Origin: an uncultured Bacillota bacterium
Lineage (GTDB): Bacteria > Bacillota > Clostridia > Tissierellales > Tissierellaceae
DNA length: 11,066 nt
Assembly: GCA_937951995.1 (NCBI GenBank)
Contig: CALGAG010000127.1
Span: 1 to 11,066 of the forward strand
Reading direction: 5' to 3'
The notes beneath the pieces were generated by a model. The model was not told where the DNA came from. It searched no databases and saw nothing but the letters and a program-made list of their open reading frames with translations. The number at the start of each line of letters is the position of its first letter. Position 1 is the first letter of the stretch. The position numbers were made by a program, and so were the translations under genes. This document shows, in pieces, positions 6,284 to 11,066 of the stretch.

Positions 6284-8512
6284 ATGAGGAAGTTTGTTAG
6301 TGCTTTATTGATCATGGTCATGACCATTGGAGGTTCACTTTCCTTCGGAGTTGAAGCCCGGGGAAATGATATTTCCCTCCATCTGGGAAGTCCATTGATC
6401 CTATCAGGAAGTGACATGATTACCCTTGATTCAGAGAATCCAGGAGTGGTACCTGTTATTCACAATGATAGGACACTGGTGCCTTTAAGGGCCATCAGCG
6501 AGCACTTCGGCGCTGAGGTTGATTTTGACCCGGTTAAGAGAGAGGCTTCAATAATGTTTGAGGGTGTGCAGTACCTGTTCCCGATTGACAAAAACTACTA
6601 CGATGTCTTAGGGGGTGAGGAAGCTGCCACGAGGGTTGAATTCGACACAGAAACACTGATAATACAGGACAGAACCATGGTTCCACTGAGGATTATTGCA
6701 GAAAATATTCTTGAAATGGATGTTGCCTATGACGACAGAGTTATCTTTATTGGAAAGGGCCAGGATGAATTAAATGATGAGTTGGTTCTTGAAGTAAAGA
6801 ACAAGATTGGTCAGGCATTGAAGGTTGGAAGTAGAGAAGAGCTTCTGGCACTGATTGATAGCATGGAAGAAGCTCCTATGGAAGAGGCGGTGAGGGAGCC
6901 TGTAATGGAAAACCAGGCGCCTGCAATGGATGGAAGTGCAGGTGCACGGGATGACTCCAAAGATTTCTCAAATACAAACGAGCAGGTTGAAGGTATAAAT
7001 GAAGCTGACATCGTCAAGACTGATGGAACCTATATTTATGTTGCAACCAGGGACTCAGTAAAAATATACAGGGCAAATGATGGGCGCCCAGTATTGACTG
7101 ATTCCATGGAGGTTATGCTGGACAAGGAGACAGGAGAATACATTGAGTTCACCGAGTTATATTTGGATGAAGGCAAGCTTGTTGTACTGGGGAGAAAGGG
7201 TGCAATGGGAAACTGGATCAGACCCATGCCTGAACCAATGCCAATGGAGGATGTCATGGTAGACTCCATCATGCCATTTTATGGTGAGGAGTATGTCTAT
7301 CTTGGAGTGTATGAAATTGATCAAGAGGGTAAAATGAACCTGGTCAAGGAGCTTGAGCTTGAGGGAGGACTTCTTTCCAGCAGAAAGAAGGATGAACACG
7401 TATACCTTGTAGTGAATAAATATCTGTCCTATTACGGACCATACCCAGACAAGCCAATACCGCTTTTCAGGGACTCCACAATTGGCACTGAATACAGGGA
7501 GATACCTGTTGACAGCATACTCTACCATCCAGGAAGAAGAATGTCCAATTACCTTCTTGTGGCGGCAGTGGATATAATGGATGAGAAGGAATCGGCCAAT
7601 GTTGAAGCTTACCTGGGTAGTGGAAGTGAGGTTTATATGAGTGAAAACGCACTCTATGTGTCGGGAAATGACTACAACTCCTTCTGGGGTACAGTTACAA
7701 ACATTGCAAGATTCACAGTTGATGGAACAAGGATTGCCTATTCAGGTGGAGGAATGGTTCAAGGGAGCTTGCTGAACCAGTTTTCAATGGATGAGTATGA
7801 TGGAAATCTAAGGGTGGCAACAACAGAATGGAGGGGAGATAGTCTAAATTCAGTTTATATACTTGATAGGAACATGGACCAGATCGGTTCCATTGAGAAC
7901 CTTGCACCTGGTGAAAGGATCTTTTCGGCAAGATTTATGGGGGATATTGGATACGTCGTAACATTTAGACAGGTTGATCCGCTTTTTGTGCTGGACCTTT
8001 CAGATCCAGAGAATCCCAAGGTTACTGGAGAGCTTAAAGTCCCTGGTTTCTCAAACTATCTCCACCCTATCAGTCAAGACATTCTGCTAGGAATAGGACA
8101 GGATGTGGATGAAGAAACAGGAATACAGCAAGGCATCAAGCTTTCATTGTTTGATGTTTCAGATTCAGGTAAACCACGAGAAATCAAGAATCTTACTCTG
8201 GGAGATACCGGAAGCTATGCGGAGGTTCTCCATAATCACAAGGCCTTGATGCTTAAGCCTGAGGAAGAACTGATAGCATTTGATGCCACACTTAACACAT
8301 ATTCTGGAAAGCTTGCCAGGGAAGCCTTCAACGGCTTGGTGGTAGTAAAGGCAAGTAAAGCAGGAGACCTACAGCTGGTCGCAGAAATATCAAATGAAGG
8401 TATTTATGGACAAAATGTTAAGAGACCGGTCTATATCGGTGACATCCTTTACTATGTTATGGATGACCAAATCAGGGCATTCAACATGGATAACTATGAA
8501 GAGATAAAATAG
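6284..8512 (+). CDS. Secreted protein with copper-amine-oxidase-N (stalk) domain and C-terminal beta-propeller
   Basis: The protein has 742 residues. A signal peptide occupies about 1-25 (basic MRK, hydrophobic core, likely cleavage near VEA) with no lipobox Cys, so the protein is probably released or wall-associated. Two related repeats follow: NDRTLVPLRAISEHFGAEVD (61-80) and QDRTMVPLRIIAENILEMDV (128-147), typical of the stalk domain of Clostridia and other Firmicutes. A Met/Glu/Pro-rich linker (about 194-233) leads to the Beta_propel family opening QVEGINEADIVKTDG (234-248), and the propeller runs to the C terminus. The family is described as distantly WD40-like, and no enzyme activity is known to me. 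A second Met cluster (M308, M315, M319, M321, M325, M330) lies in the propeller. It is transcribed alone, divergently from the MoxR operon. Its role is unknown; binding envelope polymers or proteins is a guess. Confidence 0.92.
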   Translation: MRKFVSALLIMVMTIGGSLSFGVEARGNDISLHLGSPLILSGSDMITLDSENPGVVPVIHNDRTLVPLRAISEHFGAEVDFDPVKREASIMFEGVQYLFPIDKNYYDVLGGEEAATRVEFDTETLIIQDRTMVPLRIIAENILEMDVAYDDRVIFIGKGQDELNDELVLEVKNKIGQALKVGSREELLALIDSMEEAPMEEAVREPVMENQAPAMDGSAGARDDSKDFSNTNEQVEGINEADIVKTDGTYIYVATRDSVKIYRANDGRPVLTDSMEVMLDKETGEYIEFTELYLDEGKLVVLGRKGAMGNWIRPMPEPMPMEDVMVDSIMPFYGEEYVYLGVYEIDQEGKMNLVKELELEGGLLSSRKKDEHVYLVVNKYLSYYGPYPDKPIPLFRDSTIGTEYREIPVDSILYHPGRRMSNYLLVAAVDIMDEKESANVEAYLGSGSEVYMSENALYVSGNDYNSFWGTVTNIARFTVDGTRIAYSGGGMVQGSLLNQFSMDEYDGNLRVATTEWRGDSLNSVYILDRNMDQIGSIENLAPGERIFSARFMGDIGYVVTFRQVDPLFVLDLSDPENPKVTGELKVPGFSNYLHPISQDILLGIGQDVDEETGIQQGIKLSLFDVSDSGKPREIKNLTLGDTGSYAEVLHNHKALMLKPEEELIAFDATLNTYSGKLAREAFNGLVVVKASKAGDLQLVAEISNEGIYGQNVKRPVYIGDILYYVMDDQIRAFNMDNYEEIK

Positions 8513-8518
8513 GACAGT

Positions 8519-8548
8519 AAAAAGCCTCTGGATCATTCCAGAGGCTTT
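8519..8548. terminator. Bidirectional terminator between the propeller gene and the DUF2207 gene
   Basis: A perfect 11-bp stem, AAAGCCTCTGG and CCAGAGGCTTT, encloses the six-base loop ATCATT. On the minus strand the stem runs into TTTTTACTG, giving a five-U tract. On the plus strand only TTTAG follows, so it should be stronger for the lemA operon. It starts seven bases after the propeller stop codon. Confidence 0.88.
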
Positions 8549-8560
8549 AGATATGTCTTA

Positions 8561-10465
8561 TTACCAGCCGCCGCCACCGCCACCGCCGGACCCTCCTCCG
8601 GAGCTTCCGCCACCAAAGCTGCCACCGCCTGATTTGGCTGGACTGGAGGCCATGGTTTTTCCAACGGCTCTTGTATTTGCATCCATTCTGCTGACGAAAT
8701 AGGGGGCGTGAAAGGCCCTGCTTGAGTTGGTCTGGTACCAATCCGGATTGCTCATTGCAATCCCTTCAAAATTCTTCGCCCATTGGTCAGTTACACCAAG
8801 TACCATGGCATAGGGTAGGATATGGTAGAAATATTCAGGATCATCATCAACAAGCTGCCTTATCCTATCCCTTTCAGCCTTTTCAATGAAGTTCTTAAGA
8901 CCCAAAAGGTGCTGCATCCACTTGATTCCCTGGGCTGTTCTTCTGTGGGCCAGGGGTGAGAGGTAAATTACAACCACACCGATTGCAAAGCCAATTAGAT
9001 ATATGGTGCCCGCCTCGGTGATGTACAGGATCAGAATTGATATTGCCAGGGGTACAAGAGCTGTGAATATTCCAGTCATGATGGTCTTGAACCTTTCATA
9101 GGGAAGCTTTGTCTTCACACTGGCAAAGAGGTAAGCTGATCCTGATAGGAAGGCTGCCAAAACGATACCTCCAATTACTGCGAAAATAGTCACAAGACCT
9201 GGACTGTAAGGATTCATTTCATTGAATATACCAAGAAATACCAGCACAAAGGCAACCATTCCTATGAATGACATTCCCAGGGATGCAAAAAAGCCTGATC
9301 TGGACAGGAACCTCCTATTGTCAAATGAGTTCATAAGATCGCTTTTCACAGCTCCGAGGGTTATATAAAAGCTTTCCTTGAGTTGGTCAATGTCCACCAC
9401 ATTGTCAATGGCATATGTGTTAAAAAGGTCATTGAAGTAGACGCTTTCAAATCTCTTGGTACCTGCGGGAAGAGCTTTCAGCTTCTCCAACTTGAGAGTG
9501 GTCTTCTTTTTCTTGAAAATCAGACCCTCCTCTTCCTCTTCTTCAATAATCCTCAAATAACCCTTGTCTGCCCAGTAGATCAGCATGGAGGTCAGGTCAT
9601 AGGGGTCTATACGATTGTCATAGATATAGCCTATCTCAGCTGGGGTCAGGCCCTCAGGCGGGTAGAATTCAACCGTAGGATAAATAGGGTCGTCCCTACC
9701 ATACTTAAACAGCAGACCAAATGCTCCAAATAACAGTAATGGGAACAAGGCAATATAGGATTTTGTGAAGGTTCTTATGCCATCTCCATCAGGCTGGACC
9801 TGGCTATAGTAGCCCTCATCAAGGGGAAGGGCTATGGTAAGCGCCTGTCCTGGAGATATGGTCTCCCTGTATTCTCCACTTATCCTTGTACCGTTAACAG
9901 TGTACTCCACCTGTGGTCTAAAAGTGGAGCCGGTATATCCTGCAGTGAAATTAATATCATCTGGATTGAAATCCTTTGGCATGTTAATGGTAAATAAGGT
10001 TCTGTGGATTGGAATTTCCCACTGGTCACCAACCAGATTAAAATACAGCTCGTCCATTTCATCATTAAGGTCATCGCCTATATTGTAGACATAATTGATG
10101 GTATAGTACTCTATGGGGTTTGAGTATTCATTTGGATCACCTATCCTAAGGGATAGGTAGTCGCCTTCTCTGGAGGATTGAAACTGGTGTCCAACAACAT
10201 CCACATCCTGAATCTTAACTGGCTTGCCAAAGTAGGTTCTTGCGGGTATATCCCTAAAAATCCCATGCATGTCAGACCGGTTGAACTGGACAGTGATTTT
10301 TTCAACGATTCTGTAGGAATTATCCTCCATGATATCCATACTTATATCAAGCTCTGAGATTTCCAGGTCGTAACCAGAGGCTTCCACCTGATGTGGGAAC
10401 AGGAATAGAGTAACTATAGCCAATAGCAGAAGTGGTAATTGTCTGTTAAAACTGAACCTGAACAT
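8561..10465 (-). CDS. DUF2207 domain-containing membrane protein with Gly-rich tail
   Basis: The protein has 634 residues. A signal peptide (about 1-29, ending near VEA) precedes an extracytoplasmic beta-rich DUF2207 domain (about 31-230). A membrane segment follows (235-254), then a cytoplasmic part with the typical PPEGLTPAEIGYIYDNRID (269-287) and a winged-helix-like DLTSMLIYWADKGYLRI (290-306). An acidic run (308-313) comes next, then four more membrane segments (about 391-413, 423-448, 464-482, 485-503). The C-terminal region includes YHILPYAMVLGVTDQWAKNF (547-566) and ends in a Gly/Ser tail closed by Trp. The start at 10465 is chosen because GGAG lies seven bases upstream; ATGs at 10483 and 10516 have no such site and lie deeper inside lemA. 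It overlaps lemA by 20 nt. LemA/DUF2207 pairs are common in bacteria; the molecular role is not established. Confidence 0.9.
   Translation of the reverse strand: MFRFSFNRQLPLLLLAIVTLFLFPHQVEASGYDLEISELDISMDIMEDNSYRIVEKITVQFNRSDMHGIFRDIPARTYFGKPVKIQDVDVVGHQFQSSREGDYLSLRIGDPNEYSNPIEYYTINYVYNIGDDLNDEMDELYFNLVGDQWEIPIHRTLFTINMPKDFNPDDINFTAGYTGSTFRPQVEYTVNGTRISGEYRETISPGQALTIALPLDEGYYSQVQPDGDGIRTFTKSYIALFPLLLFGAFGLLFKYGRDDPIYPTVEFYPPEGLTPAEIGYIYDNRIDPYDLTSMLIYWADKGYLRIIEEEEEEGLIFKKKKTTLKLEKLKALPAGTKRFESVYFNDLFNTYAIDNVVDIDQLKESFYITLGAVKSDLMNSFDNRRFLSRSGFFASLGMSFIGMVAFVLVFLGIFNEMNPYSPGLVTIFAVIGGIVLAAFLSGSAYLFASVKTKLPYERFKTIMTGIFTALVPLAISILILYITEAGTIYLIGFAIGVVVIYLSPLAHRRTAQGIKWMQHLLGLKNFIEKAERDRIRQLVDDDPEYFYHILPYAMVLGVTDQWAKNFEGIAMSNPDWYQTNSSRAFHAPYFVSRMDANTRAVGKTMASSPAKSGGGSFGGGSSGGGSGGGGGGGW
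8564..8632 (-). repeat. Low-complexity GGN repeat encoding the Gly/Ser tail of the DUF2207 protein
   Basis: This stretch encodes residues 612-634, almost only Gly and Ser plus one Phe and a terminal Trp. The DNA is much richer in GC than its surroundings, with repeated GGC/GGT/GGA codons. Similar Gly-rich tails ending in Trp occur in DUF2207 and TPM-domain membrane proteins. Codons are mixed rather than exact copies, so large slippage is less likely than with a pure repeat. Confidence 0.8.
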
Positions 10466-10994
10466 TTTCTCTCTCCGTTTCATCTGCAGTGAAGTAGGTT
10501 GCCCTCTTGAATCCAAACAGCATGGCTACTATGTTGGATGGGAAGGACTCCACCTTGGTGTTCATTGTCTTTACAACAGCATTGTAGTACTTTCTGGATT
10601 GTGCAATATCCTCCTCGACCTTTTGCAGCTGCCTTTGAAGATCAAGAAATTGACTATCCGCCTTTAGCTCAGGATAGTTCTCACTAAGGGCAAACAGTGA
10701 TTTTAGAGTACCTGTAAGCACATTCTCAGAGGCCTGCTTTTCTTCGATTGTGGTTGCATTCATTGCCTGTGCCCTGGCTTCAACAATCTTCTGGAATGTC
10801 TCCTGCTCGTGCTTCGCATATCCCTTTACAGTTTCAACAAGGTTAGGGATAAGGTCATAACGCTTTTTAAGATAGACATCCATTGTAGAGAATGCCTCCT
10901 CTACAGCATTTCTAATCTTTATGAATCCATTGTAGGTGCTAAAAACATAGACACCAATTAATAGTATTATACCGCCTGCTACAAGAAAACCCAT
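10446..10994 (-). CDS. lemA: LemA family protein
   Basis: The 182 residues match the usual LemA length. An N-terminal membrane anchor (about 3-20) with almost nothing before it is followed by long helices. LemA signatures are RYDLIPNLVETVKGYAKHE (45-63), the segment SENYPELKADSQFLDLQRQL (104-123), and SRKYYNAVVKTMNTKVESFP (133-152). The long helical part is expected outside the membrane. The biochemical function of LemA proteins is unknown; the name comes from an epitope, not an activity. This is the first gene of a two-gene operon with the DUF2207 protein. AGAGGAG (11002-11008) lies seven bases before the ATG, and an extended -10 promoter lies just beyond it. Confidence 0.95.
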   Translation of the reverse strand: MGFLVAGGIILLIGVYVFSTYNGFIKIRNAVEEAFSTMDVYLKKRYDLIPNLVETVKGYAKHEQETFQKIVEARAQAMNATTIEEKQASENVLTGTLKSLFALSENYPELKADSQFLDLQRQLQKVEEDIAQSRKYYNAVVKTMNTKVESFPSNIVAMLFGFKRATYFTADETERENVQVQF

Positions 10995-11001
10995 GATATC
11001 A

Positions 11002-11008
11002 CTCCTCT
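11002..11008 (-). promoter_or_regulatory. Ribosome-binding site of lemA
   Basis: AGAGGAG on the minus strand, with a seven-base spacer before ATG at 10994. It is close to the consensus and supports the annotated start. Confidence 0.8.
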
Positions 11009-11023
11009 TCTTTATTTGTGTTT

Positions 11024-11032
11024 ATTATACCA
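11024..11032 (-). promoter_or_regulatory. Extended -10 promoter of the lemA-DUF2207 operon
   Basis: The minus strand reads TGGTATAAT, a perfect extended -10 element (TGnTATAAT) of the vegetative sigma factor. No good -35 box is visible 16-18 bases upstream, which extended -10 promoters can do without. Transcription would start about 20-25 bases before the lemA ATG, leaving a short leader that holds the ribosome site. Confidence 0.65.
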
Positions 11033-11066
11033 CTTCCAAACGGTTTCTTACATATGCATATTAAAG

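Noticed and set aside
6181..6417. Minus-strand 78-codon open frame across the propeller gene start
   Set aside because: It covers the propeller promoter and signal peptide region, has no ribosome site and no recognisable domain.
8564..8632. G-quadruplex or regulatory role for the GC-rich repeat at the end of the DUF2207 gene
   Set aside because: The G-richness is explained by Gly codons of a tail common in this family. Runs are mostly two G long, so a stable quadruplex is not well supported.
10466..10516. Longer DUF2207 starts at 10483 or 10516
   Set aside because: No ribosome site precedes them, the extra residues are inside lemA in another frame, and ATG 10465 has GGAG at good spacing followed directly by the signal peptide.

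Overview
The window looks like chromosomal DNA from a low-to-moderate GC Gram-positive anaerobe of the Clostridia/Tissierellia type. This is inferred from strong GGAGG-type ribosome sites, frequent AGG/AGA arginine codons, and a secreted protein that joins a copper-amine-oxidase-N ('stalk') domain to a beta-propeller. No species can be named. I see no rRNA, tRNA, CRISPR array, insertion sequence, phage gene or riboswitch. Genes fill almost the whole window, and no gene-free stretch exceeds 201 bases.

Left part (1-6082). A small plus-strand VOC/glyoxalase-fold gene (9-371) converges, across a shared hairpin terminator (386-429), on a four-gene minus-strand operon. In transcription order the operon is a MoxR-type AAA+ ATPase, a DUF58 membrane protein, a TgpA-like membrane transglutaminase, and an M20 metallopeptidase. 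Consecutive genes overlap by 8, 14 and 14 nt, so translation is probably coupled. The M20 gene is broken by one in-frame TAA codon at 1328-1330, inside an otherwise intact conserved motif.

Middle (6083-8512). A 201-base divergent intergenic region separates the MoxR operon from a plus-strand gene for a 742-residue exported protein. That protein has two stalk-domain repeats, a Met/Glu/Pro-rich linker and a large beta-propeller.

Right part (8513-11066). A second convergent hairpin (8519-8548) separates the propeller gene from a minus-strand pair: lemA, then a DUF2207 membrane protein with a Gly-rich tail. The pair is driven by a well-formed extended -10 promoter at the right edge.

Functionally almost everything except the VOC gene concerns the cell envelope: an ATPase/VWA-like/transglutaminase module, an exported propeller protein, and a LemA/DUF2207 pair. 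All families are recognisable, and I did not find a clearly new system. The points most worth a second look are the single nonsense codon in the M20 gene, the Cys-His-Glu transglutaminase triad, the divergent pairing of the propeller protein with the transglutaminase operon, and the loss of most canonical metal ligands in the VOC protein. Two gene starts were corrected from the longest open frame using ribosome-binding sites (transglutaminase 3950, DUF2207 protein 10465).
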